Positions 45,394 through 54,779 of a DNA stretch of 64,000 nucleotides are shown here, piece by piece; position 1 is the stretch's first letter; every line of letters begins with the position of its first letter. The stretch is from Cognatundibacterium crateris. GTDB lineage: Bacteria; Pseudomonadota; Gammaproteobacteria; Burkholderiales; Burkholderiaceae_D. The DNA lies in assembly GCF_010078235.1 (NCBI RefSeq), contig NZ_JAABOS010000001.1, forward strand, positions 372,001 to 436,000, written 5' to 3'. The position numbers were made by a program, and so were the translations under genes. Under the pieces are notes generated by a model that made no database searches, was not told where the DNA came from, and worked only from the letters and a program-made list of their open reading frames with translations.

Positions 45394-46341
45394 GTGGAAT
45401 TTATTTTGATTAGCCTGCTCAATGGCGTCAGCTACGGGCTGCTGCTGTTCATGCTGTCGTCGGGCCTGACTTTGATTTTCAGCATGATGGGGGTGCTGAA
45501 TTTTGCCCATGCCAGCTTCTACATGCTGGGTGCGTATTTCGCCTATATGCTGAGTAGTCGTTTCGGCTTTTGGCCTGCTTTTTTTCTGGCACCCTTACTG
45601 GTTGGTGTATTGGGCGCGCTGGTGGAAAAGTACGGTCTGCGCCATGTACATCGCTATGGCCATATTCCCGAACTGCTGTTCACCTTCGGTTTGTCTTATG
45701 TGATTGTGGAGCTGGTACAACTGATCTGGGGCAGATCCAATGTGCCCTATGCGATCCCGACTTCGCTGGAAGGTCCCTTATTCACCATTTACACCACCAC
45801 TTTTCCAGTCTACCGTGGCTTTATGATGTTGGTTGCACTGGCGATGCTGCTCGCGATTTATCTCATGCTGACCAAAACCCGCATTGGTCTGGTGATACAG
45901 GCAGCGCTGACCCATCCTGACGCCGTTGAGGCGCTCGGGCACAATGTGCCGCGTGTATTTATGCTGGTATTTGGCGGCGGCTGTGCACTGGCCGGGCTGG
46001 CGGGTGTGGTGGGTGGCAATGCTTTTGTGACTGAGCCCGGGATGGCCGCCACACTGGGCAGTATTATCTTTGTGGTGGTCGTGGTCGGTGGCATGGGGTC
46101 GCTGGCCGGTGCTTTTGTCGCCTCACTGTTGATAGGCATCGTGCAGACATTTGCAGTCGCTATTGATTATTCGCTTGCCAGCGTTCTGCTCAAAGCTGGT
46201 GTGCCGCTGACGCCAGATTTGCCAGGCTATGCCTTAGCCCAGGTTACGATCTCTCAGGCAGCACCGGTCATGCCGTATTTGCTGTTGGTGTTAATACTGA
46301 TCTTCAGGCCGCGCGGCTTGCTGGGTAACAGAGAGGGCTAA
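45394..46341 (+). CDS. ABC transporter permease LivH-like
   Basis: The 315-residue inner-membrane permease has about eight helices and the LivH signature LNGVSYGLLLFMLSSGLTLIFSMMGVLNFAHASFYMLG. The start is a GTG with GGAAAGGA upstream. It is three bases before the livM-type gene and forms half of the translocation channel. Confidence 0.92.
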   Translation: MEFILISLLNGVSYGLLLFMLSSGLTLIFSMMGVLNFAHASFYMLGAYFAYMLSSRFGFWPAFFLAPLLVGVLGALVEKYGLRHVHRYGHIPELLFTFGLSYVIVELVQLIWGRSNVPYAIPTSLEGPLFTIYTTTFPVYRGFMMLVALAMLLAIYLMLTKTRIGLVIQAALTHPDAVEALGHNVPRVFMLVFGGGCALAGLAGVVGGNAFVTEPGMAATLGSIIFVVVVVGGMGSLAGAFVASLLIGIVQTFAVAIDYSLASVLLKAGVPLTPDLPGYALAQVTISQAAPVMPYLLLVLILIFRPRGLLGNREG

Positions 46342-46344
46342 ACG

Positions 46345-47631
46345 ATGCTGACGACAATAAGATATAAGCCTTTGAATCTGGCGCGCTGGCTGATCTGGAG
46401 CAGTTTCGCGCTGCTGTTACTGGCCGCGCCTAAGCTGTTCACACATGGTGCTGCGCTCTCACTGCTGTCACAGATCGGCACCGTGATGATATTCGGTCTG
46501 TCCTTCAATATGTTACTGGGGCAGGGCGGCATGCTGTCTTTTGGACATGCGGTGTATTCCGGACTCGGCGCATTCTTCGCGATTCATGCCATGAACCTGG
46601 CCAGTGCCGGGCACATTCCGGTGCCGCTGCCCCTGATCCCCTTGATAGGTGGCCTGGCAGGGATGGCTTTCGGCATTTTGTTTGGTTATGTGACGACCAA
46701 AAAATCCGGCACCACTTTTTCCATGATCACGCTGGGTATGGTGGAACTGGTGTTTGCCTGCTCGCTGATGTTTCCTAAATTCTTCGGCGGAGAAGGCGGT
46801 GTTTCGTCTAACCGGGTGTATGGCGAAGCCTTATTCGGCATCAATTTCGGCCCCCAGATACAGGTCTACTACCTGATCGCGGTCTGGTTGTTTATGTCTA
46901 CCGTCGCCATGTTTGCATTCACCCATACCCCGCTGGGACGTATCTGTAATGCAGTGCGCGACAATCCGGAGCGTGCCGAATTTGTCGGCTATAACACGCA
47001 GTGGGTACGTTATCTGACGCTGATTGTATCGGCATTTTTTGCAGGCGTATCCGGTGGTTTATCAGCGATTAATTTTGAAATTGTGACCGCTGAAAATGTC
47101 AGTGCCGTGCGCTCAGGTGCGGTGCTGCTGTTCACTTTCATCGGTGGTATAGGTTTTTTCTTTGGGCCGATGATAGGTGCAGTGATAGGCGTCTTCCTGA
47201 CTGTGATGTTGTCCGATCTGACCAAGGCCTGGCAATTGTATCTTGGGCTGTTTTTCATACTGATCGTGATGTTTGCCCCTGGTGGCATCGCCAGCCTGAT
47301 CATGTTGCAGTTACGTGTGATGGCACATGGCATGCTGCGCCGTATTGCCTTGCCTTTGCTTAAAGTCAGCCTGAGCTGTGTAGTCGCTTTTTGTGGCTTA
47401 GTCATGCTGATAGAAATGTTGTATCAGCGCTCGCTGGAGCAGGCTGCAGAACCGGTATTGCATTTGCTCGGCATGACGCTTTCTGTGCAAAGCTGGCAGG
47501 ACTGGGCGATTGCCATGCTGGTCTTGCTGACCGGAGCGGCTGGTTTCTTTTTCTTCAGCAAACCCTATATGCAAGTCTGGAGCCTCATTAATACAGAGAT
47601 AGAAGATAAAATCAGGAGGTCGCAGGCATGA
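46345..47631 (+). CDS. ABC transporter permease LivM-like with C-terminal extension
   Basis: The 428-residue permease has the LivM core (FGLSFNMLLGQGGMLSFGHAVYSGLGAF and the late motif LFFILIVMFAPGGIASL at about 305-325). After the point where many LivM proteins end, roughly 100 further residues follow, with two extra predicted helices (about 342-360 and 388-410). It overlaps the ATPase gene by 4 bases (ATGA). The extension seems shared by a subset of Burkholderiales homologues, from memory. Confidence 0.9.
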   Translation: MLTTIRYKPLNLARWLIWSSFALLLLAAPKLFTHGAALSLLSQIGTVMIFGLSFNMLLGQGGMLSFGHAVYSGLGAFFAIHAMNLASAGHIPVPLPLIPLIGGLAGMAFGILFGYVTTKKSGTTFSMITLGMVELVFACSLMFPKFFGGEGGVSSNRVYGEALFGINFGPQIQVYYLIAVWLFMSTVAMFAFTHTPLGRICNAVRDNPERAEFVGYNTQWVRYLTLIVSAFFAGVSGGLSAINFEIVTAENVSAVRSGAVLLFTFIGGIGFFFGPMIGAVIGVFLTVMLSDLTKAWQLYLGLFFILIVMFAPGGIASLIMLQLRVMAHGMLRRIALPLLKVSLSCVVAFCGLVMLIEMLYQRSLEQAAEPVLHLLGMTLSVQSWQDWAIAMLVLLTGAAGFFFFSKPYMQVWSLINTEIEDKIRRSQA

Positions 47632-48392
47632 GCTTCGCTTTGGAATTACAGGATGTCAGAAAAAGCTTTGGGCAAGCCGAAATTATCCGTGGTGCCAGTC
47701 TGCAGGTTCCGGCTGGCCAGAGGTTTGCCATCATCGGCCCGAATGGGGCAGGCAAATCGACTTTATTCAATCTGATTTCGGGGCGCTTTGGTATCAGTGG
47801 TGGCGATATACGCTTGAATGGTGAGAGCATCGCCAACCTCGCGCCATATCAAATCAACCGGCGCGGTCTGTCGCGCAGCTTTCAGATCACCAACATCTTT
47901 CACAGGCTCAGCGTATTTGAAAATCTGCGCTGTGCCGTTTTGTGGTCCTTAGGCTACCGTTATTCGTTTTGGCACCGCCTGAATGCCTTGAATAAGGTCA
48001 GTGATCAGGCCGAGCAAGTACTGGAAGAGATAGGCCTGAAACGCAGGCGCGACGTCATTGCCGGCTCGCTGACCTATGCGGAGCAACGTGCGCTGGAAAT
48101 CGGCATCACAATTGCCGGTGGTGCACAAGTCATCCTGCTCGATGAACCTACCGCTGGTATGAGCCGCTCAGAGTCGGATGCGGCGGTCGAGCTGATACGT
48201 CGTGTCACAATTGGAAAAACGCTGCTCATGGTGGAGCACGATATGAGTGTGGTGTTCGGCCTGGCTGACCAGATTGCGGTAGTGGTGTATGGGCAGGTGA
48301 TCGCTTGCGATACGCCACAGAATATCCGAAATAACCCTCAGGTAAAAGAAGCCTATCTGGGCGGCCACGCCCACACAGGAGAACAGGTATGA
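47628..48392 (+). CDS. ABC transporter ATPase LivG-like
   Basis: The 254-residue ATPase has Walker A GPNGAGKST, Q-loop SRSFQITNIFHRLSVFENL, a degenerate signature LTYAEQRALEIG in place of LSGGQ, Walker B VILLDEPTAGM and the switch region VEHDMSVVF. It overlaps both livM (4 bases) and livF (4 bases), so the three are coupled. It forms a heterodimer with the LivF-like subunit. Confidence 0.92.
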   Translation: MSFALELQDVRKSFGQAEIIRGASLQVPAGQRFAIIGPNGAGKSTLFNLISGRFGISGGDIRLNGESIANLAPYQINRRGLSRSFQITNIFHRLSVFENLRCAVLWSLGYRYSFWHRLNALNKVSDQAEQVLEEIGLKRRRDVIAGSLTYAEQRALEIGITIAGGAQVILLDEPTAGMSRSESDAAVELIRRVTIGKTLLMVEHDMSVVFGLADQIAVVVYGQVIACDTPQNIRNNPQVKEAYLGGHAHTGEQV

Positions 48393-49096
48393 GCCATTTG
48401 CTTGAGCTCCGCGATGTAAATGCGTTTTACGGTAAAAGTCATGTGCTGCACGGCGTGAATCTGCATGTTGGCGCGGGTGAGATTGTCAGTTTACTCGGAC
48501 GCAATGGCGTCGGACGCTCGACTACCGTTAAAGCAGCCATGGGCCTGGTGGATGCACGTGGTTCTGTGCTGTTTAAAGGCCAGCAGTTGTTAGGGCTGAA
48601 GGCATTTGAAATTGCCCATAAAGGCTTGGGCTATGTGCCGGAGAACCGCGATATTTTCCCTACCCTGACGGTAGAGCAAAATTTGCGCCTGGGTGAAAAA
48701 TCGGGCAAAACCGCTTCTTCACGCTGGCAGATCGACGATATGTATCAGATGTTTCCGCGCTTGAAGGAACGCCAGCATACGCAGGCTGGCGTGATGTCAG
48801 GCGGTGAACAGCAAATGCTGACCTTGTGCCGTACCCTGATGGGTGATCCTGATCTGATTATGATCGATGAACCCACAGAAGGACTGGCACCGAAAATTGT
48901 TGATCTGGTGGCCGAATACCTGATGACCTTGCGGCAAAAAGGCATATCCGTCTTGCTGGTGGAGCAAAAGCTGGCAATTGCGCTCGATATATCGCAACGT
49001 GTGTATGTGATGGGGCATGGCAGCATTGTGTTTGAAGGCAGTCCGGCGGACTTAAAGCAAGATCAGCGCATACGTCAGGAATGGCTGGAAGTATGA
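48389..49096 (+). CDS. ABC transporter ATPase LivF-like with altered Walker A
   Basis: The 235-residue ATPase has a LivF layout: the signature MSGGEQQML, Walker B LIMIDEPTEGLAPKI and LLVEQKLAIAL. Its Walker A reads GRNGVGRST (37-45), with Arg43 (codon CGC) where nearly all ABC ATPases have lysine. The partner LivG-like subunit keeps lysine but has a degenerate signature. This suggests an asymmetric ATPase pair with one main hydrolysis site, or an arginine tolerated in this family branch. Confidence 0.9.
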   Translation: MSHLLELRDVNAFYGKSHVLHGVNLHVGAGEIVSLLGRNGVGRSTTVKAAMGLVDARGSVLFKGQQLLGLKAFEIAHKGLGYVPENRDIFPTLTVEQNLRLGEKSGKTASSRWQIDDMYQMFPRLKERQHTQAGVMSGGEQQMLTLCRTLMGDPDLIMIDEPTEGLAPKIVDLVAEYLMTLRQKGISVLLVEQKLAIALDISQRVYVMGHGSIVFEGSPADLKQDQRIRQEWLEV

Positions 49097-49151
49097 AATG
49101 TAATTTCTGTATATTCATCGTCCGAAAATTTTTCATCCATTAAAAACAATA

Positions 49152-49171
49152 AATAATACGATCGTACTATT
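49152..49171. promoter_or_regulatory. Palindromic operator upstream of FadJ-type gene
   Basis: AATAATACGATCGTACTATT has arms of nine bases with eight matching around AT, and contains the perfect core TACGATCGTA. It lies 139 bases before the start of the beta-oxidation gene. A related but weaker site precedes the acyl-CoA ligase. The form suits a TetR-type repressor responding to acyl-CoA. Confidence 0.55.
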
Positions 49172-49309
49172 TTTAAGGTATAGTCAGGCTCAGACCGGAA
49201 CAGGCTTTGCTGGCGCAATGCAAAATGCATCCAACACGAGTCGTAGAATGGCCGGCATTAAGATCTGAGCTAACACATCCAATCTATCCAACAAAGCTGA
49301 GGAAGAGAC

Positions 49310-51388
49310 ATGAGCGCTGAATATCAAGTACAGGGCAATCTGGCTGTCATTACCCTGAATAATCCACCGGTCAATGGTCTGGGTCACGCGACCCGCCAGG
49401 CCATCGTGCAAGGCATCGGCCGTGCGCAGGAAGATGCGACCGTCACCGCCATCATCATTACCGGCGCCGGAAAAGCATTTTCAGGTGGCGCGGATATCAA
49501 GGAATTCAATTCACCGAAAGCCTTTGCAGAGCCCAGCCTGCATACCGTGATCAGCGTACTGGAAGAAGCAGAAAAACCCGTCATCGCCGCGATCCACAGC
49601 GTGTGCATGGGTGGAGGACTGGAGCTGGCGCTGGGCTGTCATTACCGTATTGCGAGTCCGGGTGCGCAGATTGCACTGCCAGAAGTGAAGCTCGGCATCT
49701 TGCCTGGCGCCGGTGGCACGCAGCGCCTGCCACGTGTAGTCGGGCTTGAGACAGCGTTGAATATGATTGTTTCCGGCAATCCGGTGAACTCAGAAAAACT
49801 GGCGCAGACAGCGCTGTTTAATCAAATCGCCGAAGGGGATTTGATGACTGCCGCCACCGCATTTGCTAATCAGGTGGCTGCCGTCCGTCCTTTACCTAAA
49901 GTGCGCGATATCCGCATTGACTACCCTAACTACGAAGCTTTCCTGCAGTTTTCCCGAAACACCGTCAAAGCGATGTCTGGCCCATTCCCGGCGCCTCTGG
50001 CCTGCGTGGAGGCAGTCGCTGCAGCGGTCAGCAAGAAATTTGACGATGGCATACAGTTTGAACGCGAGTTATTCCTGAAGCTGGTACAAACCACAGAATC
50101 AAAAGCCTTGCGCCATGCGTTTTTCGCAGAACGCGCGGCCAGCAAGCTGCCGGATGTGCCAGACGACACGCCGGTACGCACCATTAAATCGGTGGCTGTG
50201 GTTGGCGCTGGCACCATGGGTGGCGGCATTGCGATGAATTTTGCAAATGCAGGCATTCCGGTACGCATCCTGGAAATGAAACAGGAAGCGCTGGACAAGG
50301 GCCTGGCGACTATCCGTAAGAATTACGAGAATACGCTCAAAAAAGGCAAACTGACGCAAGAGAAGTTTGAGCAGCGTGTGGCGCTGATCAGTGGCACGCT
50401 GGATTATCAGGAAATCGCCCAGGCAGACATCGTGATTGAAGCCGTATTTGAAGACATGTCGGTGAAGCAGCAAGTGTTTCAACAACTGGATGCGGTCATG
50501 AAGCCGGGAGCGATACTGGCGTCCAATACATCCACGCTGGATGTGGATCAGATCGCCGCTTTCACCCAGCGTCCTCAGGATGTGATCGGTACGCATTTCT
50601 TCAGCCCGGCCAATGTGATGAAGTTACTGGAAATCGTCAGAGGCAAACTGACCGCTAAAGACGTATTGGCAACGGTCATGGCTTTATCGAAAAAAATCCG
50701 CAAAACCGGCGTGGTATCCGGCGTCTGCGATGGTTTCATCGGTAATCGCATGATAGAACAGTACAGCCGTCAGGCCGGGTATTTGCTGGAAGAGGGCTGC
50801 ACTCCTGAGCAAGTCGACAAGGCCGTTGAAAAACTCGGTTTCGCGATGGGCCCGTTCCGTATGGGTGATCTGGCTGGTAACGATATAGGCTGGTATATCC
50901 GCAAACGCCGTTATGTGGAGAAACCACATATCGTGTATTCGAAAACCGCTGATTTGCTGTGTGAAATGGGGCGCTTCGGTCAGAAAACCGGCGCTGGCTG
51001 GTATGACTATAAACCGGGTGACCGCAAGCCTTATCCATCGGCAGTGGTCAATGAGATGATCGTTAAACATTCATCCGATATCGGCGTAGAGCGCAGAAAA
51101 ATCAGCGATCAGGAAATCACGGAGCGCCTGATTTATGCGCTGGTTAACGAAGCTGCCTATATCCTTGAAGAGGGCATCGCCAATCGTGCTTCCGATATCG
51201 ACATGGTCTATCTGACGGGCTATGGCTTCCCGCTGCATACCGGCGGCCCTATGTTTTATGCCGACACTGTAGGTCTGAGTAATGTGGTGAGAGCGATGGA
51301 AAAATACGCCAAGGGTCGTCACGGCGAGGCCTGGAAACCCGCGCCGTTACTGGCTAAGCTCGCAGCAGAAGGTAAAACCTTTAACTAA
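49310..51388 (+). CDS. fadJ: Fused enoyl-CoA hydratase / 3-hydroxyacyl-CoA dehydrogenase
   Basis: The 692-residue FadB/FadJ-type enzyme catalyses two beta-oxidation steps. The N-terminal crotonase domain has the oxyanion region FSGGADIKEF and the two catalytic glutamates Glu105 and Glu125 (GGGLELALG, LPEVKLGILPGAGG). The dehydrogenase domain begins VAVVGAGTMGGGIA, with GAGTMG at 299-304, and has HFFSPANVMKLLEIV. The length fits FadJ more than FadB, but the symbol is provisional. No thiolase gene follows in the window. AGGAAGAG precedes the ATG. Confidence 0.92.
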   Translation: MSAEYQVQGNLAVITLNNPPVNGLGHATRQAIVQGIGRAQEDATVTAIIITGAGKAFSGGADIKEFNSPKAFAEPSLHTVISVLEEAEKPVIAAIHSVCMGGGLELALGCHYRIASPGAQIALPEVKLGILPGAGGTQRLPRVVGLETALNMIVSGNPVNSEKLAQTALFNQIAEGDLMTAATAFANQVAAVRPLPKVRDIRIDYPNYEAFLQFSRNTVKAMSGPFPAPLACVEAVAAAVSKKFDDGIQFERELFLKLVQTTESKALRHAFFAERAASKLPDVPDDTPVRTIKSVAVVGAGTMGGGIAMNFANAGIPVRILEMKQEALDKGLATIRKNYENTLKKGKLTQEKFEQRVALISGTLDYQEIAQADIVIEAVFEDMSVKQQVFQQLDAVMKPGAILASNTSTLDVDQIAAFTQRPQDVIGTHFFSPANVMKLLEIVRGKLTAKDVLATVMALSKKIRKTGVVSGVCDGFIGNRMIEQYSRQAGYLLEEGCTPEQVDKAVEKLGFAMGPFRMGDLAGNDIGWYIRKRRYVEKPHIVYSKTADLLCEMGRFGQKTGAGWYDYKPGDRKPYPSAVVNEMIVKHSSDIGVERRKISDQEITERLIYALVNEAAYILEEGIANRASDIDMVYLTGYGFPLHTGGPMFYADTVGLSNVVRAMEKYAKGRHGEAWKPAPLLAKLAAEGKTFN

Positions 51389-51442
51389 AACAGAAGCTGA
51401 AACCGAGAACTGAGCCAGCTTCATCAGCTGATTCAACTCCTG

Positions 51443-51472
51443 GCCTCCTGCAGAACTGCAGGAGGCTTTTTT
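51443..51472 (+). terminator. Intrinsic terminator after fadJ-type gene
   Basis: GCCTCCTGCAG and CTGCAGGAGGC are perfect arms with AA between them (the real loop opens wider), followed by six T. It is 54 bases after the stop. Confidence 0.85.
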
Positions 51473-51649
51473 ATGTGGCTGATTTATCTGCCAGGCAATA
51501 TCTGAGCATTTCTGCTAGACTCTTCGCGCAATGCTGGCATCTGTTCTGTCGCTGTTTTGCGCAGGCAATCCAACACAATCCGGCTGCACAATCATGCCGC
51601 TATGCGCTTTAGCCGAATTTTACCCACATCGATTAATTCAACTTGCACT

Positions 51650-52339
51650 ATGAACCTGAGTACTTATTTAGAACGCAGCGGCCTTCAGCAATATGCAGCG
51701 AATACGGAATTTGAACAACAAGTTGCGGCTTATGCTGCAGACCTGAATCTGACATTGGCGCACAGTGACGCAATCGATGTGCAATGGCAGTATCAGGTGC
51801 CAGAGTTAGGTGAGGGTGGTGCCTGTTCTTTGTTTGGGCAGTTAGCGGCGCAACCTTTTGATCTGGCCAGTGCACTGGGTGGCATCAATGCCCAAAATAC
51901 ACAGATGCTGCAAAAAGTGACTGCACTGGTTCAGTTTTATCAGGCCCGCAGTGCCAGCCACTGGTTTGGCGTGTACCGCAAGCACGAACGGGCAGCTGCG
52001 GATGCGGTGTTGATGAAGCTGGCCTACTTCGGCGCTGCGTCACGTGCAGAATTTCCACTGACGCCGGAATTTGCCGCGATCAGTAACAACAGCACCGTGG
52101 GTTTATCCGGGCGCGGCAGGATTATCAATGATGTTGCCAGCTATGTTGCTGGCGGCGGCGAATACTACACCTGTGACCCGAAAGTAAAAGCGGAAGCCTG
52201 CCTGCCTTTGCTCAATGAACAGGGCGCAGTAGTCGGGATTATCGACTCTGAAGCTTTTGAACAAAACCTGTTCAATGGACAAGAATTAGCCTTATTGCTG
52301 GCGGTGGTACTCGCATTGCCTGAAATACTGCAAGCCTGA
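51650..52339 (+). CDS. GAF-domain protein
   Basis: The 229-residue cytoplasmic protein has a C-terminal GAF-like pattern: SGRGRIINDVASYVAGGGEYYTCDPKVKAEACLPLLNEQ (read as two halves) then VVGIIDSEAFE. This resembles free methionine-R-sulfoxide reductases of the GAF type, with cysteines in YYTCDP and AEACLP, but key residues cannot be confirmed by eye. The start at 51650 avoids a non-conserved upstream extension to 51557. It is a single-gene unit between two terminators. Confidence 0.7.
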   Translation: MNLSTYLERSGLQQYAANTEFEQQVAAYAADLNLTLAHSDAIDVQWQYQVPELGEGGACSLFGQLAAQPFDLASALGGINAQNTQMLQKVTALVQFYQARSASHWFGVYRKHERAAADAVLMKLAYFGAASRAEFPLTPEFAAISNNSTVGLSGRGRIINDVASYVAGGGEYYTCDPKVKAEACLPLLNEQGAVVGIIDSEAFEQNLFNGQELALLLAVVLALPEILQA

Positions 52340-52380
52340 GCCTGCTTGCCTGCGCCAATCAGCAGGCAGAATCAAATACT

Positions 52381-52416
52381 AAAGACGGGGAGTCCATGCT
52401 GGCTCCCCGTCTTTTT
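52381..52416 (+). terminator. Intrinsic terminator after GAF gene
   Basis: AAAGACGGGGAG and CTCCCCGTCTTT form a perfect 12-bp stem with a ten-base loop and end in T residues. It separates the GAF gene from ybiT. Confidence 0.9.
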
Positions 52417-52438
52417 GCCATATGACACCCGCAAGCGA

Positions 52439-52447
52439 TGTTATAAT
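52439..52447 (+). promoter_or_regulatory. Extended -10 promoter for ybiT
   Basis: TGTTATAAT matches the extended -10 element (TGn then TATAAT) exactly, just after the preceding terminator. No good -35 box at 16-18 bases is visible, as is usual for extended -10 promoters. Transcription would begin near 52454, giving a leader of about 100 bases before the GTG start. Confidence 0.6.
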
Positions 52448-52556
52448 GCAAGGTTAAATCCCATTCGTAATTGCTTTGTATCCTACAGATCACGCGGCTC
52501 TATGCAGCGCCTGCTGGACGCAAATCAGTTCACTTTCTATTGCAAAAGGTTCTTCA

Positions 52557-54161
52557 GTGCTCTCAACAGCTAATATCACCATGCAGTTTGGCCCCAAGCC
52601 ACTGTTTGAAAACATCTCAGTTAAGTTTGGCGAAGGCAATCGCTATGGTCTGATTGGCGCCAATGGCTGCGGCAAGTCCACTTTCATGAAAATCCTGGGT
52701 GGCGATCTGGAACAGTCCTCCGGTACCGTCATGCTGGATCAGAATGAGCGTCTGGGTAAGTTACGCCAGGATCAGTTTGCCTACGAAGAAATGCGCGTAC
52801 TCGATGTGGTCATGATGGGGCATACCGAGATGTGGGCCGCAATGTCTGAACGCGATGCGATCTACGCGAATCCGGAAGCAACGGATGAAGACTACATGAA
52901 AGCGGCTGATCTGGAAGCCAAGTTTGCAGAATACGATGGCTATACGGCTGAAGCACGTGCCGGTGAGTTGCTGTTGGGCGTAGGCATACCGATTGATCAG
53001 CATCAGGGCCCTATGAGTGCAGTTGCCCCAGGTTGGAAGCTGCGTGTGTTGCTGGCTCAGGCGCTGTTCTCTAATCCTGACATTCTGCTGCTGGACGAAC
53101 CAACCAATAACCTGGACATCAATACCATTCGCTGGCTGGAAGAAGTACTGAATCAGCGCAACTGCACCATGATCATCATTTCCCATGATCGCCACTTTCT
53201 GAATCAGGTATGTACCCACATGGCGGATATGGATTATGGCACGCTGAAAATTTATCCTGGCAATTACGATGACTACATGCTGGCATCGTCCCAGGCACGT
53301 GCGCAGCAATTGGCCAACAATGCGAAAGCCAAAGAGAAAGTGGCTGAATTGCAGGACTTCGTGCGTCGCTTCTCGGCTAACAAATCCAAGGCGCGTCAGG
53401 CTACTTCGCGCGCTAAACAGATCGATAAGATCAAGATCGAAGAATTCAAACCATCCAGCCGTCAGAATCCTTTCATCCGCTTTGACGGTGAAAAGAAATT
53501 GCATCGTCTGGCAGTAGAAGTCCAGGGCTTGACCAAAAAATACGATCGCACGCTGTTCAGCGGCTTTGATCTGATGGTGGAAGCCGGCGAAAAAGTCGCG
53601 ATTATCGGTGCCAACGGCGCGGGTAAAACGACGCTGCTGCGCTGCATAGGCGGCACAGACATCGCAGGTCTGGAGGCAGATCATGGCGTGGCAAAATGGG
53701 CTGAAAACGCCAATGTGGGCTATATGCCTCAGGATCCTACCGAAGAATTCGCGGTCGATAAAAACCTGACTGACTGGATTGGCGAGTGGACGCAGGAAGG
53801 CGACGATGATCAGGCGGTACGCTCCATTCTTGGCCGTTTGCTGTTTGGTGGTGATGATGTGAAAAAATCGGTCAAAGTGCTGTCCGGTGGTGAAAAAGGA
53901 CGCATGATGTACGGCAAGCTGATGCTTGGTCGTCACAATGTCTTGCTGATGGATGAACCGACCAATCATATGGATATGGAATCCATCGAGTCGCTCAACG
54001 TGGCTCTGGAAAAATATGCAGGCACACTGATTTTCGTATCGCATGACCGTGAATTTGTCTCCTCGTTGGCGACCCGCATTCTGGAAATCAAAGATAAAGA
54101 AATTATCGATTTCCAGGGCAGCTATGAAGAGTATCTGAACAGCCAGGGCATCGAGTCTTAA
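52557..54161 (+). CDS. ybiT: ABC-F family ATPase YbiT
   Basis: The 534-residue soluble protein has two ABC domains and no membrane segment. The first Walker A is GANGCGKST, the second GANGAGKTT; signatures are near [15 protein letters not shown] and [14 protein letters not shown], and Walker B motifs are [11 protein letters not shown] and [12 protein letters not shown] linker rich in Lys/Arg joins them. ABC-F proteins act at the ribosomal E site. The start [20 protein letters not shown] aligns with E. coli YbiT; it is a GTG with AAGG upstream. Longer upstream reading adds non-conserved residues. Confidence 0.95.
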   Translation: MLSTANITMQFGPKPLFENISVKFGEGNRYGLIGANGCGKSTFMKILGGDLEQSSGTVMLDQNERLGKLRQDQFAYEEMRVLDVVMMGHTEMWAAMSERDAIYANPEATDEDYMKAADLEAKFAEYDGYTAEARAGELLLGVGIPIDQHQGPMSAVAPGWKLRVLLAQALFSNPDILLLDEPTNNLDINTIRWLEEVLNQRNCTMIIISHDRHFLNQVCTHMADMDYGTLKIYPGNYDDYMLASSQARAQQLANNAKAKEKVAELQDFVRRFSANKSKARQATSRAKQIDKIKIEEFKPSSRQNPFIRFDGEKKLHRLAVEVQGLTKKYDRTLFSGFDLMVEAGEKVAIIGANGAGKTTLLRCIGGTDIAGLEADHGVAKWAENANVGYMPQDPTEEFAVDKNLTDWIGEWTQEGDDDQAVRSILGRLLFGGDDVKKSVKVLSGGEKGRMMYGKLMLGRHNVLLMDEPTNHMDMESIESLNVALEKYAGTLIFVSHDREFVSSLATRILEIKDKEIIDFQGSYEEYLNSQGIES

Positions 54162-54184
54162 TGGCTTAAGTTTCTGTCCTATAC

Positions 54185-54214
54185 AAAAAAAGCCAGGTTC
54201 GCCTGGCTTTTTTT
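54185..54214 (+). terminator. Intrinsic terminator after ybiT with UUCG tetraloop
   Basis: AAAAAAAGCCAGG and CCTGGCTTTTTTT close a TTCG loop, an especially stable tetraloop. The symmetric A- and T-tracts make it likely to work on both strands, also for the convergent glyoxalase-fold gene. Confidence 0.93.
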
Positions 54215-54241
54215 GTTTTGCATACGCGTGTACTTGACTGC

Positions 54242-54613
54242 TCAGTGCTCAGTCGGCGCAAACACACGCAAGCGATGGCCATCCGGATCCAGCGCTACAA
54301 AGGTATAGCCAAAATCCATCTGCGTCGGTGTTTGGGCAATCGCCAACCCGCGTGTGCACCAGCTCGCATACAGTTCATCCACTTCCTGATCGCTGCCCAG
54401 TGCAAACGCTAATTCACCGCCAAGCCCGTGCGCAGGCACCGATGGCTCTACAGTATGGCGACTCCATAAGCCCAGCATCATGCCGAAAGAAAGCGCAAAT
54501 AGCGCAAAAGTAGGGGAGGATTCTAAGGGAGACTTGCCCAATAAATCCGCGTAGAAACGGGCGCTGGTTTCCGGGCTGTTGACGTACAAAAGAATGAAGT
54601 TAGGATCGGTCAT
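54242..54613 (-). CDS. VOC / glyoxalase-fold protein
   Basis: The 123-residue protein has the vicinal-oxygen-chelate fold pattern: FILLYVNSPETSARFYADLLG at the start and FVALDPDGHRLRVFAPTEH at the end. Such proteins include antibiotic-binding and dioxygenase-like members; the enzyme activity cannot be told. The start at 54613 has a strong GGAGG site; the longer frame to 54730 is not conserved. Confidence 0.85.
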   Translation of the reverse strand: MTDPNFILLYVNSPETSARFYADLLGKSPLESSPTFALFALSFGMMLGLWSRHTVEPSVPAHGLGGELAFALGSDQEVDELYASWCTRGLAIAQTPTQMDFGYTFVALDPDGHRLRVFAPTEH

Positions 54614-54779
54614 AAAATGCCTCCGCAGTGTTACAGACGAGTGGTGAATAAAAAGGTACGGGTTTCTGGCCCGGTACTCAGCATCATAAGACTGGCTACT
54701 GTCAGTTTCTGTCAGTAGCCTTAGCTCCACCTGCAGCTGACTACGGCGCCATCTCTGCCTGATTCCATCCTACCGACTC

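Noticed and set aside
52761..54044. 427-codon frame antisense to ybiT
   Set aside because: It is the complement of a clear ABC-F gene and shows no family features; long antisense frames arise from codon bias.
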